Shown here one piece after another: positions 43,508-53,045 of a stretch of DNA of 64,000 nucleotides. Where the stretch lies: NCBI GenBank assembly GCA_002482805.1, contig DLGR01000045.1:142383-206382 (forward strand), read 5' to 3'. The first letter of the stretch is position 1. Each line of letters opens with the position of its first letter. Below the pieces are notes generated by a model that made no database searches, was not told the origin of the DNA, and saw only the letters and a list, made by a program, of their open reading frames with translations. The position numbers were made by a program, and so were the translations under genes. This stretch comes from Micavibrio sp. UBA7689 (GTDB lineage: Bacteria; Pseudomonadota; Alphaproteobacteria; Micavibrionales; Micavibrionaceae).

Positions 43508-44668
43508 TTAAGCAATGTCTGATCTAGGCTTCGAGCCGTTGAAATCTATATAATCGAAATGCTGCCTATGCGGTTCAATTGCCGGGTAGAATATTTCTTC
43601 CAGAAATTCTTTACCCGCGACTATTTTTTCAGGGGTGGTTTGGGCTTTGGCTGCCTTCATGAAGCGCGTGGTTGCGATATGCAGAGGGTTAAGCCCTTCC
43701 GGCACATGAAAGAAGCTAAGTGCCTTGGTCATGTATCGACCGGTCCCCACAACGTTCTTGGATATTTCGCGTTCTGGTGGATAAGCTTTGTCCACCCACT
43801 CCAGCCAACGGAAATGCGGAAATAAAATAAACCCGACCATTGCATCCAAACGTACAATCGCTGGCTCGAATGGCCTCCATCGACTGATAGCCTTGTCTGT
43901 GTTGCCTTCTCGGGGCGCCAACTGGTTTTCCGTTTCGTTGCAACGCTTGAGACGCCTTGCGGCGTCAAATTTGGGGGCGAACAACAATTGAGCAAGGTTG
44001 TGGGCCTTATCGGCAAGTTTCAACATAAAAGGGATGGGGCTGTCCGATTTGGTCACAAGCCTGTTCATGTATTTTAACGCTGTTTCCTTGATGGGCTTAC
44101 CACCTTCAATGCCGGGCGCTCTAAGCTGTGTCATGAAATTTACATTGGTCAAGATTTGTTCGACCTGCTTTCTAGATTTCACGGGATCATAATCAAGATG
44201 CTCTTTGAGGATTTCGCGGCGCATTCTCAACATATCCTTGCGGAGCTGTTCTTTGCTTATAAAATCCTCCACGCTGTCGTGGCGCAAATGGGTGGATATC
44301 AAAACTTCCAGACCACCATAGGGTTCAAGATCTTCGATATCGAAACCGCCGTCTTTTCTTCCTCTTCTTGCCAGATCGAGAAGCAAAAGAATGGGGCTGA
44401 GTTCGTGATACCAGTTTACAGTGGCGTCATTGCGGCGGAATTTTTCTCCGCTTTTTTCAGCAAGCAACGCATCGAAGTTTTTTAAGGAAAGATACAGGCC
44501 TGAATCTTTTAAAAATGTTCGGAAAGTTTCGCGGACGAAAGCCTCGCTTTCAAGAGTATTGACGATTTCTTCTGTCTTCATGGAGGCAAGCGAATTGAAA
44601 AGGGTTTTCAATTTCCCTTTTTGCTCAGCCCAGCCGTCTATAGCCGAATGACCATTACTTTGCGTCAT
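43508..44668 (-). CDS. HD-domain protein related to RelA/SpoT hydrolase domains
   Basis: Soluble protein of 386 residues. It carries WYHELSPILLLLDLARRG (His 88), THLRHDSVEDFIS (His 130, Asp 131) and PFMLKLADKAHNLAQLLF (217-224). These resemble the (p)ppGpp-hydrolase motifs HDVVEDT and KLADRLHNM. No synthetase or TGS/ACT domain is visible. The C-terminal half (RWRPFEPAIVRLDAMVGFIL onward) is unfamiliar. It may be a hydrolase of nucleotide signals acting within the dap operon, but phosphohydrolysis of another substrate is equally possible. It overlaps or abuts dapE and follows dapD by 99 bases. Confidence 0.6.
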   Translation of the reverse strand: MTQSNGHSAIDGWAEQKGKLKTLFNSLASMKTEEIVNTLESEAFVRETFRTFLKDSGLYLSLKNFDALLAEKSGEKFRRNDATVNWYHELSPILLLLDLARRGRKDGGFDIEDLEPYGGLEVLISTHLRHDSVEDFISKEQLRKDMLRMRREILKEHLDYDPVKSRKQVEQILTNVNFMTQLRAPGIEGGKPIKETALKYMNRLVTKSDSPIPFMLKLADKAHNLAQLLFAPKFDAARRLKRCNETENQLAPREGNTDKAISRWRPFEPAIVRLDAMVGFILFPHFRWLEWVDKAYPPEREISKNVVGTGRYMTKALSFFHVPEGLNPLHIATTRFMKAAKAQTTPEKIVAGKEFLEEIFYPAIEPHRQHFDYIDFNGSKPRSDIA

Positions 44669-44767
44669 GCAAATGACCAGTTCATACCCGTTGAAATCGC
44701 GTTATGACTAACACCACGGCGCTGCAATGTAAACAAAAGACATTATGAAAAGAAAAAACCTTTAAAA

Positions 44768-45634
44768 TCAATCTCTTAGGAGTTCATTTATGCCGGTTTT
44801 GGAACGCGTTTTGGCATCCACGCGCTTTACGATGACCGCGCAAGCCAAAGATGGTGCCGGCGCCCCGTTTGGCAAGGGCTTGGTGGCGGGAAGAGTTCCG
44901 GGAATAACCACGGAATAGGCGGGCACGCGGCCCATGAAAACTTCGCCCGTTTCTCTATCGATGATTTTGGTGGATGCACCGAGGAATACACCCATGGAAA
45001 TGACGGAGCCTTCTTCGATGATCACGCCTTCGGCAACTTCGGAACGCGCGCCGATAAAACAATTGTCTTCGATGATGACAGGTCCCGCTTGTAGTGGTTC
45101 GAGAACGCCGCCGATTCCGACGCCGCCCGATATGTGACAATGTTTTCCGATCTGTGCGCAGGAACCGATCGTCACCCACGTGTCGACCATCGTGTTTTCA
45201 CCGACATAGGCTCCGACATTCACGAACGAAGGCATCAAAACGACATTGGGTGCGATAAACGCGGAACGGCGCACGATGCTGCCAGGCACGGCGCGGAAAC
45301 CTGCTTCCTTGAATTGATCCGGGCTCATGCCATCGAACTTGCTCGGCACCTTGTCCCACCATGTGGAGCCGCCGACATTGCCGGAAATCGCTTCGTTGGG
45401 GTTGAGACGGAAAGAAAGCAACACGGCTTTTTTCGCCCATTGATTGACCTGCCATGTACCGGAATCTTTTTGCGCGATACGCAGGTTGCCTGAATCGAGA
45501 AGATCAAGCGTTTCATTCACCGCGTCGCGTACTTCGCCTTTGGTAGCGGTATTGATGGACTCTTTCGCCTCCCATGCGGCATCTATGATGGTGGCAAGAT
45601 TGGGGGCGATCGGCGCGGCGGCGGTGTTGGCCAT
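44768..45634 (-). CDS. dapD: 2,3,4,5-tetrahydropyridine-2,6-dicarboxylate N-succinyltransferase
   Basis: Committed succinylation step of diaminopimelate synthesis, 288 residues. The left-handed beta-helix is clear in its hexad repeats (RRSAFIAPNVVLMPSFVNVG, CHISGGVGIGGVLEPLQ, FIGARSEVAEGVIIEEGSVI). The N-terminal segment DAVNETLDLLDSGNLRIAQK is typical. Together with dapE it places the succinylase route in this organism. It starts the leftward dapD-HD-dapE unit. Confidence 0.96.
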   Translation of the reverse strand: MANTAAAPIAPNLATIIDAAWEAKESINTATKGEVRDAVNETLDLLDSGNLRIAQKDSGTWQVNQWAKKAVLLSFRLNPNEAISGNVGGSTWWDKVPSKFDGMSPDQFKEAGFRAVPGSIVRRSAFIAPNVVLMPSFVNVGAYVGENTMVDTWVTIGSCAQIGKHCHISGGVGIGGVLEPLQAGPVIIEDNCFIGARSEVAEGVIIEEGSVISMGVFLGASTKIIDRETGEVFMGRVPAYSVVIPGTLPATKPLPNGAPAPSLACAVIVKRVDAKTRSKTGINELLRD

Positions 45635-45811
45635 GTGATAATTCCTCAGGGTAAAAAACGTTCAAAAATGGTTTCCAAGACCATACAGAATGCGGACGCT
45701 CAATCCAAGACAGAAAAACCCATGAAATTACAGGTATTTCCGCGTCTTTGGGGAACTGGAAGGGGCGTTTGGCGTTGGTGTTTCGATTATATTGTGGAGA
45801 GAGAATATTTT

Positions 45812-46978
45812 ATGGCTTATATACGCAAAATTATTGCGCCCGAAGAAAATCTGATCGGCATTGCCAGATGCCACTGGATCTATGTGGTAAAGGGCCTCGT
45901 ATGGTTCGCGATCATGGCCATCGTCGGCTGGGCCATCAACAAGGTCATCATGACCTTCGCTTTCATGCTTTCAGGTTGGGCAGACAATCCTGCCGCGCCT
46001 CTGTTGTTTATGAATCTCGCTGATGGCGCTCTGTGGATCTGCCTTGGTGCCGGTCTTTTGGTGTTTTTCTTTCTTGTATTGAAAGTGCTGGTTACCGAAG
46101 TGGGCCTCACCACCCGCCGCGTTGTTTTGAAGGAAGGTTTTATCTTTGTAAAAGTCAAAGATATCGATCTGGAAGAAATCCGCGGGGAGAATCTTGATCT
46201 GGGTATGTTCGGACGCATCCTCGGCTATGGCTATTTGAAACTCGACTGCCGCTTTATAGGAGACATTATGTTACCCGCTATTGAAAACCCCGAAGGATAT
46301 TTGAACGCGCTTCACAGCGCCCGTTCCAAAACACAAGATGCCTTGTCGATCGTCGTCGGCAAAGGCGAAAAACATCCCGTGACCGAAGTGGCGCCTGATG
46401 CAGCTTTGGTGGAGGGTGTGGATACACCCACAACTGCGCCGGGACAACAACCTGCGCAACCCGTGCCGGAAATCCAGCCGGGACAGCAGCCGACGCAGCC
46501 GGAAATCCAGCCGCAGCCGACCACGCCCACCATTCCGCAATCACCGGAAATTCCGACCATGCCGACTCCGCATGAACCACCGCCGCAAACCGCGCCGCCA
46601 TCTCAGCCGGAACAGACACCGCCTCCCGCGCAACCGATACCTGCTCCGGTCAATCCCGAACCGCCTTTGCAGCCTCCGTCCGGTCAGGTTCAGGCACAAC
46701 CGCAACAGCAACAACAACAACCTGTACAACAAACGCCGCCTCAACCACCGCAACAACAACCTGTTGTTGATTCTGCCGCCGTCGCGCAAGCGATGGAACA
46801 GGTAATGCCGCATATGGTGGAAGAAGTCGTGAAACAAATGGCGGAGAAAGGTTTGATCCCGAACAAGGATACCGCCAAAGATGATGATATTGACACCGCT
46901 CTGATCTCCAGCTTTGATGAAGCGAGCGAAGAGGGATCAAATGCAGTGCGCAATAAAGTGGAACACGTTATCCATTGA
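45812..46978 (+). CDS. membrane protein with bacterial PH domain and Pro/Gln-rich tail
   Basis: Inner-membrane protein of 388 residues from the ATG at 45812 (MAYIRKIIAPEENLIGIARC). Two transmembrane helices (about 28-55 and 70-95) are followed by a bacterial PH (YdbS-like) domain: VTEVGLTTRRVVLKEGFIFV, DIDLEEIRGENLDLGMFGRI and YGYLKLDCRFIGDIMLPAIE. Residues about 200-330 are low-complexity Pro/Gln with tandem NIQPGQQPTQP-like units, and the C-terminus has a short helix (MEQVMPHMVEEVVKQMAEKG). The long flexible arm suggests a scaffold. Its end overlaps the start of the next gene. Confidence 0.8.
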   Translation: MAYIRKIIAPEENLIGIARCHWIYVVKGLVWFAIMAIVGWAINKVIMTFAFMLSGWADNPAAPLLFMNLADGALWICLGAGLLVFFFLVLKVLVTEVGLTTRRVVLKEGFIFVKVKDIDLEEIRGENLDLGMFGRILGYGYLKLDCRFIGDIMLPAIENPEGYLNALHSARSKTQDALSIVVGKGEKHPVTEVAPDAALVEGVDTPTTAPGQQPAQPVPEIQPGQQPTQPEIQPQPTTPTIPQSPEIPTMPTPHEPPPQTAPPSQPEQTPPPAQPIPAPVNPEPPLQPPSGQVQAQPQQQQQQPVQQTPPQPPQQQPVVDSAAVAQAMEQVMPHMVEEVVKQMAEKGLIPNKDTAKDDDIDTALISSFDEASEEGSNAVRNKVEHVIH

Positions 46979-47885
46979 AGAATGGGAAAATAAATTTTCC
47001 CGTCTGCCCAAATCCAACATTCTCCAATCATACACATACGCACGCGCGATTTGCCCAATACAAAAACAAAAGGCGCGCTGGGGCGTCATCGAAATCGACG
47101 ACGTCGAGGCAGGATTGGTGCAGATTTTCGAGGCGGGTATTTTATGGAACCGCATTCATGCCGTGGCGGTCGATCGCGGGCCCTTATGGTTTGAAGGTTT
47201 CGGCAACGCCATGCATGTCAAAGTTTTCTTTGATGAACTGAACAAACAATTCCCGCAGCGCTGGGGCCGCAAACGCCGCATCATTCCCGAAACCGAAGAC
47301 GGCATTACCGCGCAAAAAATGATAGGGCAGACAGGCCTCAATTTCTTCGCCAAAGGCTATCAAACCATCTGGCTGGATCTGACGCCGTCTCTTGAGGAAC
47401 TTCGCGCAAATCTCAAATCAAACTGGCGCAACAAACTGAACAAATCCGAAAAATCATGCCTGCATGTCGAATGGGATCCGACGGGCACGCATCTTTCGTG
47501 GCTGATCGGTATTTATGCGGCGGACAAGGCGATCCGTGAATATGGTGGCCCGTCTCCTGAATTCTTGCGGAAATACGCGCCGCTTTTGGCCGCGAAAGGT
47601 GATCTGCTCATCGGCCGCTCGATGAAAGATGGCGAAGCTGTGGCATTCGTCCTGCTTGTCACACACGGGCGGAGCGCTACGTATCTATGCGGATGGTCTT
47701 CGGACACGGGGCGAGAAACCGCCGCGCATCATCTCCTTTTGTGGGAAGCGCTGTCTGTGCTAAAACAAAAGGGAATCAAGGAACTCGACCTCGGAGGCGT
47801 GAACGATGAATCTGCAGAAGGCATCAAAACATTCAAACAAGGCTTGGGCGGTAAAATCCTGCGCACTGTCGGCCATTATACTTAG
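46941..47885 (+). CDS. FemAB/GNAT-type acyl (aminoacyl) transferase
   Basis: Cytoplasmic protein of 314 residues with the paired GNAT fold of FemAB or BioF2-like enzymes. N-terminal ILQSYTYARAICP (the substrate-side QS-Y motif), DLTPSLEELRANLKSNWRNK (the Trp-Arg-Asn helix), and C-terminal YLCGWSSDTGRETAAHHLLL and GIKELDLGGVNDESAEGIKT, which match the acetyl or aminoacyl donor site. Such enzymes extend peptidoglycan bridges or modify lipids. The acceptor is unknown here. The start overlaps the previous gene by 38 bases, and the end overlaps the DUF3108 gene by 80 bases. Confidence 0.8.
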   Translation: MQCAIKWNTLSIEEWENKFSRLPKSNILQSYTYARAICPIQKQKARWGVIEIDDVEAGLVQIFEAGILWNRIHAVAVDRGPLWFEGFGNAMHVKVFFDELNKQFPQRWGRKRRIIPETEDGITAQKMIGQTGLNFFAKGYQTIWLDLTPSLEELRANLKSNWRNKLNKSEKSCLHVEWDPTGTHLSWLIGIYAADKAIREYGGPSPEFLRKYAPLLAAKGDLLIGRSMKDGEAVAFVLLVTHGRSATYLCGWSSDTGRETAAHHLLLWEALSVLKQKGIKELDLGGVNDESAEGIKTFKQGLGGKILRTVGHYT

Positions 47886-48732
47886 TGCGTTGATTGCGCC
47901 CGCACAGGCAGAGGTTGTTAAAAAAGCCGAAGCGGCACTTCCTGTCGCTGACGCAAAGCAACTGATGAAATACGATGTTTATGCGGGCGGATTCCATGTT
48001 GTATCATCCGACCTCACCGTCGATTTCGCAAAGAAAACCGATTATCTGCTGCGTCTCGGCGCAAAAACGCACGGCTTCTTGGGCGATCTCGCGCCATGGG
48101 TAGGCGTGTTCCAAACCGAAGGCTGGTACGATGCGAAAAAAGATTTCCCGCAGCCCCGCATCCATTTTTCCGACACTACGTTTCGCGAAGACAAGGAACT
48201 GACCGAATTCTTTTACAACAAGGACGGGTCTTTCAAGGAATACCGAGTCACAAATAATGAAAAAGATAAACCAAAAGATCCGCCCCCGACCGATGATCTG
48301 ACGCAAGGCACTACAGATGTTTTGACCGCGACGTCCAAAGTGATGCAGCACATTGCGCAAGGTGGAAAATGCGAAGGTTGGGATGATATCTTTGATGGTA
48401 AGCGTCGCTACAAAATCATCTTCGGCAACAGTCAGCAAGTCGATTTAAAGCAGAGCGATTACAACGTATATGTCGGCCCCGCCACCGAATGCACGATCGA
48501 GGTCAAACCCGTTGCGGGCAAATGGCATGAAAAGCCGCGCGGCTGGATGTCCATTCAGGAACAGGGGCGGGAACGCGGCACCATGCCCACCATCTGGTTT
48601 GCTCAGATGGCCCCGGGAGAGCCCGCCGTGCCCGTTAAAATCCGCGTAAAAACCGAATTCGGCACGCTTTTCATGCACCTGACGCATTATTCGGGCCAAG
48701 GCAAAACCATCACACTTCCTGAAGAAGATTAG
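47806..48732 (+). CDS. DUF3108-domain exported protein
   Basis: Exported protein of 308 residues, with a signal peptide in the first 35 residues (SCALSAIILSALIAPAQA). The DUF3108 pattern follows: KYDVYAGGFHVVSSDLTVDF, LRLGAKTHGFLGDLAPWVGV, FQTEGWYDAKKDFPQ and FDGKRRYKIIFGNSQQV. Members are thought to act in the envelope, but no activity is established. The ATG lies 80 bases inside the FemAB-like gene. A later start is unlikely because the signal peptide would be lost. Confidence 0.85.
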   Translation: MNLQKASKHSNKAWAVKSCALSAIILSALIAPAQAEVVKKAEAALPVADAKQLMKYDVYAGGFHVVSSDLTVDFAKKTDYLLRLGAKTHGFLGDLAPWVGVFQTEGWYDAKKDFPQPRIHFSDTTFREDKELTEFFYNKDGSFKEYRVTNNEKDKPKDPPPTDDLTQGTTDVLTATSKVMQHIAQGGKCEGWDDIFDGKRRYKIIFGNSQQVDLKQSDYNVYVGPATECTIEVKPVAGKWHEKPRGWMSIQEQGRERGTMPTIWFAQMAPGEPAVPVKIRVKTEFGTLFMHLTHYSGQGKTITLPEED

Positions 48733-48814
48733 CCCTTAAAAAACCCATATATTATGTTACTTTGTGCAACACCTTGTGATTTGAGGTGGGGTCGTAATTT
48801 TGGGAAAACTAACT

Positions 48815-50149
48815 ATGAAACGTGATAATCCACTCGCCATCGTCATCCTCGCCGCCGGTAAAGGCACGCGGATGAAATCCGACAAACCCAAAGTGATGCA
48901 CGATATCGCGGGCCGCCCGATGATCGGCTGGTTGATCGAAACGGCCGAGAGCCTCAATCCCGAAAAAATCATCGTCGTGGTGGGCGAGGGCATGGATGAT
49001 GTTGCCGCCGCCGTCGCGCCGCATCCCACCGTCATTCAAAAAATTCAAAAAGGCACGGGCGACGCTGTTAAACCTGCGCTTCCACTGCTGAAAGATTTCA
49101 ACGGCAAAGTTCTCGTACTTCTCGGCGACGAACCCTTCCTCGATAAAAAAGCGCTGGAAGAAATGATAGCGTGGAAAGGCATTTCCGTGATGGGCGTGCG
49201 CCCGCTATCCCCGAAAGGCCTTGGCCGCATAATCACGCATGATGACGGAACGCTTGACCACATCGTCGAAGAACGCGATGCATCGGATGAACAAAAAGAA
49301 ATCCGTCTTTGCAATGCGGGGAATTTTTGCATTCCCTCCACGCATCTGGCGAAATGGCTGGACCAGTTGCAGCCCAACAACGCCCAAAATGAATTCTATC
49401 TGACTGATGTACCCAAAATTGCGGAACGCGATGGCTTTCTCACCTATGTCGTCGAAACCGATGTGCAATGGGTGTGGGGTGTGAACACACGCTCGGAACT
49501 TGCCGAACATGAACGCATGGCGCAGATCAATTTGCGCGATAAGGCCATGGCCAACGGCGCAACGCTCATTGACCCCAACACGATATATTTGAGCCACGAT
49601 ACTGTGCTCGGCAAAGACGTTGTGGTTGAACCCAATGTTATCTTCGGCCCTCAAGTCAAAGTCGCCGACAATGTCGTCATTCATGCTTTCTCGCATTTGC
49701 AGGAAGTCACCATCGCCTCGGGCGCATCCATCGGACCGTTCGCGCGCATCCGCGGCGGCGCGACCTTGGGCGAAAGCGTCAAGGTCGGTAACTTTGTCGA
49801 AATCAAAAATTCCAAAATAGACGCCGGCGCAAAGATGAACCACCTTTCCTATATCGGCGATGCCGTGGTCGGCGCGAAATCCAACATCGGTGCCGGCACC
49901 ATCACCTGCAATTATGACGGCTTCGACAAACACAAAACCAATATCGGATCGAACGTGTTCGTGGGATCGAATTCCACGCTCGTTGCACCTGTAACCTTGG
50001 AAGACGGCTCCTATGTCGGCGCGGGTTCCGTGGTGACATCGGACGTTCCCAAAGATTCGCTTTTGATCGCGCGCGCCCGTTCCATTCTCAAAGAAGGCTG
50101 GGCGCTCGTCTATCGCAACCGTAAAAACAAAAAGAAAGAGTCAGCTTAG
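48815..50149 (+). CDS. glmU: bifunctional UDP-N-acetylglucosamine pyrophosphorylase / glucosamine-1-phosphate acetyltransferase
   Basis: Makes UDP-GlcNAc for the wall and lipopolysaccharide, 444 residues. Uridylyltransferase domain with AIVILAAGKGTRMKSDKPKV at the start and the EFYLTDV loop. The C-terminal acetyltransferase is a left-handed beta-helix (GASIGPFARIRGGATLGESV, SYIGDAVVGAKSNIGAGTIT, CNYDGFDKHKT). The ATG at 48815 is preferred over TTG at 48800. glmS follows one base after the stop, so the pathway enzymes are cotranscribed. Confidence 0.96.
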   Translation: MKRDNPLAIVILAAGKGTRMKSDKPKVMHDIAGRPMIGWLIETAESLNPEKIIVVVGEGMDDVAAAVAPHPTVIQKIQKGTGDAVKPALPLLKDFNGKVLVLLGDEPFLDKKALEEMIAWKGISVMGVRPLSPKGLGRIITHDDGTLDHIVEERDASDEQKEIRLCNAGNFCIPSTHLAKWLDQLQPNNAQNEFYLTDVPKIAERDGFLTYVVETDVQWVWGVNTRSELAEHERMAQINLRDKAMANGATLIDPNTIYLSHDTVLGKDVVVEPNVIFGPQVKVADNVVIHAFSHLQEVTIASGASIGPFARIRGGATLGESVKVGNFVEIKNSKIDAGAKMNHLSYIGDAVVGAKSNIGAGTITCNYDGFDKHKTNIGSNVFVGSNSTLVAPVTLEDGSYVGAGSVVTSDVPKDSLLIARARSILKEGWALVYRNRKNKKKESA

Positions 50150-50150
50150 T

Positions 50151-51980
50151 ATGTGTGGAATTATCGGCATCATCGGTGAAAAGGACGCGGCGCCCCGTTT
50201 GGTGGAAGGACTGCGCAGGCTGGAATATCGCGGCTATGACAGCGCGGGCATCGCTTGCTTGGTGAACGGTAAAATCGAACGCCGGCGCGCCGAAGGAAAA
50301 TTGCTGAACCTCGATGCCAAGCTGAAAAAAGAACCGCTCGCGGGCAACACGGGCATCGGCCACACGCGCTGGGCTACGCATGGCGGCCCCACCGAAAATA
50401 ACGCCCACCCGCATGCGACGGACAAAGTCGCCGTCGTCCATAACGGCATCATTGAAAACTATGCGGAATTGAAAGAAGAACTCGCGCAATCCCAATGCCG
50501 TTTTGAAACCGAAACGGATACCGAAGTCATCGCGCATCTGGTCACGCACAATCTGCGCCAAGGTATGACGCCGCAGGCTGCCGCAGACGCCGCACTCAAC
50601 AAACTCGAAGGCGCCTATGCACTCGCGATCATGTTCACGGAAAACGACAACCTGATGATCGGGGCGCGTCAGGGCACGCCGCTCGCGGTCGGTTATGGCG
50701 ATGGTGAAATGTATCTGGGTTCGGATTCCTACGCGCTGGCATCCTTGACGCGCAAAATAACGTTCTTGGAAGACGGCGACCGCGTATCGCTCACGAAATC
50801 CGGCGTGCGCATCTACAACAAGGCGAACGACAATCTCGACCGCCCCATCCGCATCACGGCGCAATCGGGCACCACGGCCAACAAAGGCCAGTACCCGCAC
50901 TTTATGCTCAAGGAAATTTACGAACAGCCCGAAGTGATCGGCGATACGCTGAACTCTTTTATCAATCCCGCCACGAACGCGGTGACACTCCCCGACAATA
51001 TTCTGGAGATGATCGAAAAAGCGCCGCGCCTCACGCTCATCGCCTGCGGTACGGCCTCATATGCCTGTCTTGTCGCCAAATACTGGTTCGAACAGGTCGC
51101 ACGCATATCCTGCGAAGTCGATATCGCTTCCGAATTCCGTTACCGCGAAGCGCCCATGCCCGAAGGCGGCGTGGCGATCTTTGTTTCGCAATCCGGTGAA
51201 ACGCTCGACACATTGGAAGCACTTCGTTACTGCAAACGCCAGAAACAAAAAATACTCTCCATCGTCAACACAATTGAAAGCACGATCGAGCGTGAATCCG
51301 ATGCGGTACTTCATACGCTCGCAGGCCCCGAAATCGGCGTGGCATCGACGAAGGCGTTTACAACACAATTGACCACGCTTGCCTGCATCGCGCTCTCCGT
51401 CGCCATCAAAAAAGGCGCGATCGATGCAGCCAAACAAGCCTCTTACACCGAAGCTTTGCGCCATCTGCCAAAACAGGCCGCAAAAATTCTGAACCATGAC
51501 GGCGAAATCAAAGCCATAGCGAAAGAAGTAGCCACCGTGCGTGATATGCTTTATCTCGGCCGCGGCGCGCTCTACCCCATCGCGCTCGAAGGTGCGCTGA
51601 AGCTCAAGGAAATTTCCTACATCCACGCCGAAGGTTACGCCGCGGGCGAAATGAAACACGGTCCCATCGCACTTATTGATGACAAAGTGCCCGTGGTCGT
51701 CGTTGCCCCCGGCAATGACGTGCTGTTTGAAAAAACCGCATCGAATGTTCAGGAAACTGTCGCGCGAGGCGGGAAAATATTGCTGTTCTCCGATGCCGCA
51801 GGCGTTGCCAAGCTCAAAAAGCAATCTATATGGTCGGTCACGCTCGATGAGGTACACCCCTTCACCGCGCCGATATTATATTCACTGCCCGTGCAACTTC
51901 TCGCCTACCACGTCGCCGTAGCCAAAGGCACGGATGTGGACCAGCCGAGAAATCTTGCGAAATCCGTTACCGTAGAATAA
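50151..51980 (+). CDS. glmS: glutamine--fructose-6-phosphate aminotransferase (isomerizing)
   Basis: First step of amino-sugar synthesis, 609 residues, the usual length. The N-terminal nucleophile Cys2 is in MCGIIGIIGEKDAA, with the glutaminase motifs GIGHTRWATHGGPTENNAHP and VVHNGIIENY. Two SIS sugar-isomerase domains follow (ACGTASYACLVAKYWFEQ, FVSQSGETLDTLEALRYC, GRGALYPIALEGALKLKEIS), and the C-terminus DQPRNLAKSVTVE is canonical. No ribozyme (glmS riboswitch) is expected or seen, because the upstream gap is one base. Confidence 0.97.
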   Translation: MCGIIGIIGEKDAAPRLVEGLRRLEYRGYDSAGIACLVNGKIERRRAEGKLLNLDAKLKKEPLAGNTGIGHTRWATHGGPTENNAHPHATDKVAVVHNGIIENYAELKEELAQSQCRFETETDTEVIAHLVTHNLRQGMTPQAAADAALNKLEGAYALAIMFTENDNLMIGARQGTPLAVGYGDGEMYLGSDSYALASLTRKITFLEDGDRVSLTKSGVRIYNKANDNLDRPIRITAQSGTTANKGQYPHFMLKEIYEQPEVIGDTLNSFINPATNAVTLPDNILEMIEKAPRLTLIACGTASYACLVAKYWFEQVARISCEVDIASEFRYREAPMPEGGVAIFVSQSGETLDTLEALRYCKRQKQKILSIVNTIESTIERESDAVLHTLAGPEIGVASTKAFTTQLTTLACIALSVAIKKGAIDAAKQASYTEALRHLPKQAAKILNHDGEIKAIAKEVATVRDMLYLGRGALYPIALEGALKLKEISYIHAEGYAAGEMKHGPIALIDDKVPVVVVAPGNDVLFEKTASNVQETVARGGKILLFSDAAGVAKLKKQSIWSVTLDEVHPFTAPILYSLPVQLLAYHVAVAKGTDVDQPRNLAKSVTVE

Positions 51981-51989
51981 GGAATTTCC

Positions 51990-53045
51990 ATGAAAACCAA
52001 ATCCTTCGCCGCCCAATCCGCCACCACGCCATTGGGCCCGCACACCATCGACCGCCGTGAACCCAAAGCCAAAGACGTCGCGATCGATATTCTTTACTGC
52101 GGCGTGTGCCATTCCGATTTGCACACGGCGCGCGGCGAATGGGCGGGCACGCAATATCCTTGCGTTCCGGGCCACGAAATCATCGGCCGCGTTACCGCTG
52201 TCGGATCAGATGTTAAAAAATTTAAAACCGGCCAGATCGTCGGCGTCGGTTGTATGGTGGATTCCTGCCGCACCTGTGCATCATGCAAAGACGGGCTCGA
52301 ACAATATTGCGAAGGATCGGGTTTTGTAGGCACCTATAACGGCACGCTCGACGGCAAAACCACTTATGGCGGGTATTCCGCCGCCATCGTTGTTGATGAA
52401 CATTTTGTTTTGAACATCAGCCATGATGAAAAAGATCTCGCTGCCGTCGCGCCTTTGTTGTGCGCGGGTATCACCACATGGTCGCCGCTGCGTCACTGGA
52501 ACACGGGCCCCGGCAAGAAAGTCGGCGTCGTCGGCATCGGCGGTTTGGGTCATATGGGTATCAAACTGGCCCACGCGCTGGGCGCGCATGTCGTCGCTTT
52601 CACGACTTCGCCCGACAAAGTCAAAGATGCGAAAGCTTTGGGCGCGGATGAGGTCGTCATTTCCAAGGATGAAAAACAAATGGCCGCCCATGCGGGGTCT
52701 TTCGATTTCATCCTGAACACCGTTGCCGCTCCGCATAATCTCGATGCGTTTATTACGCTGTTGAAACGTGACGGCACGATGACTCTGGTGGGCGCGCCCG
52801 CAACGCCGCACCCGTCGCCTGCCGTGTTCAATCTGATCTTCGGGCGCAAATCGCTGGCGGGTTCGCTTATCGGCGGCATTCCAGAAACGCAGGAGATGCT
52901 GGATTTCTGTGCCAAACACAACATCACTTCGGATATAGAAACCATCGCCATTCAGGATATCAATAAGTCTTACGAGCGCATGTTGAAGGGCGATGTGAAA
53001 TACCGCTTCGTGATCGATATGGAATCGCTGAAGAAGGCTGCTTAA
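51990..53045 (+). CDS. zinc-dependent alcohol dehydrogenase, YahK/cinnamyl-alcohol-type
   Basis: NAD(P)-dependent medium-chain reductase, 351 residues. Catalytic zinc site YCGVCHSDLHTARGEW and GHEIIGRV. Structural zinc cysteines are in CRTCASCKDGLEQYC. The nucleotide fold is GVVGIGGLGHMGIKLAHALG. The sequence is closest in pattern to broad aldehyde reductases of the YahK and cinnamyl alcohol group. It starts nine bases after glmS and overlaps the convergent FkbM gene by four bases. The physiological substrate is unknown. Confidence 0.9.
   Translation: MKTKSFAAQSATTPLGPHTIDRREPKAKDVAIDILYCGVCHSDLHTARGEWAGTQYPCVPGHEIIGRVTAVGSDVKKFKTGQIVGVGCMVDSCRTCASCKDGLEQYCEGSGFVGTYNGTLDGKTTYGGYSAAIVVDEHFVLNISHDEKDLAAVAPLLCAGITTWSPLRHWNTGPGKKVGVVGIGGLGHMGIKLAHALGAHVVAFTTSPDKVKDAKALGADEVVISKDEKQMAAHAGSFDFILNTVAAPHNLDAFITLLKRDGTMTLVGAPATPHPSPAVFNLIFGRKSLAGSLIGGIPETQEMLDFCAKHNITSDIETIAIQDINKSYERMLKGDVKYRFVIDMESLKKAA

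Noticed and set aside
46430..46790. CAA/CAG-rich and Pro/Gln repeats as a DNA repeat array or CRISPR
   Set aside because: The repeats are short, imperfect and in frame within the PH-domain protein; there are no regular spacers.
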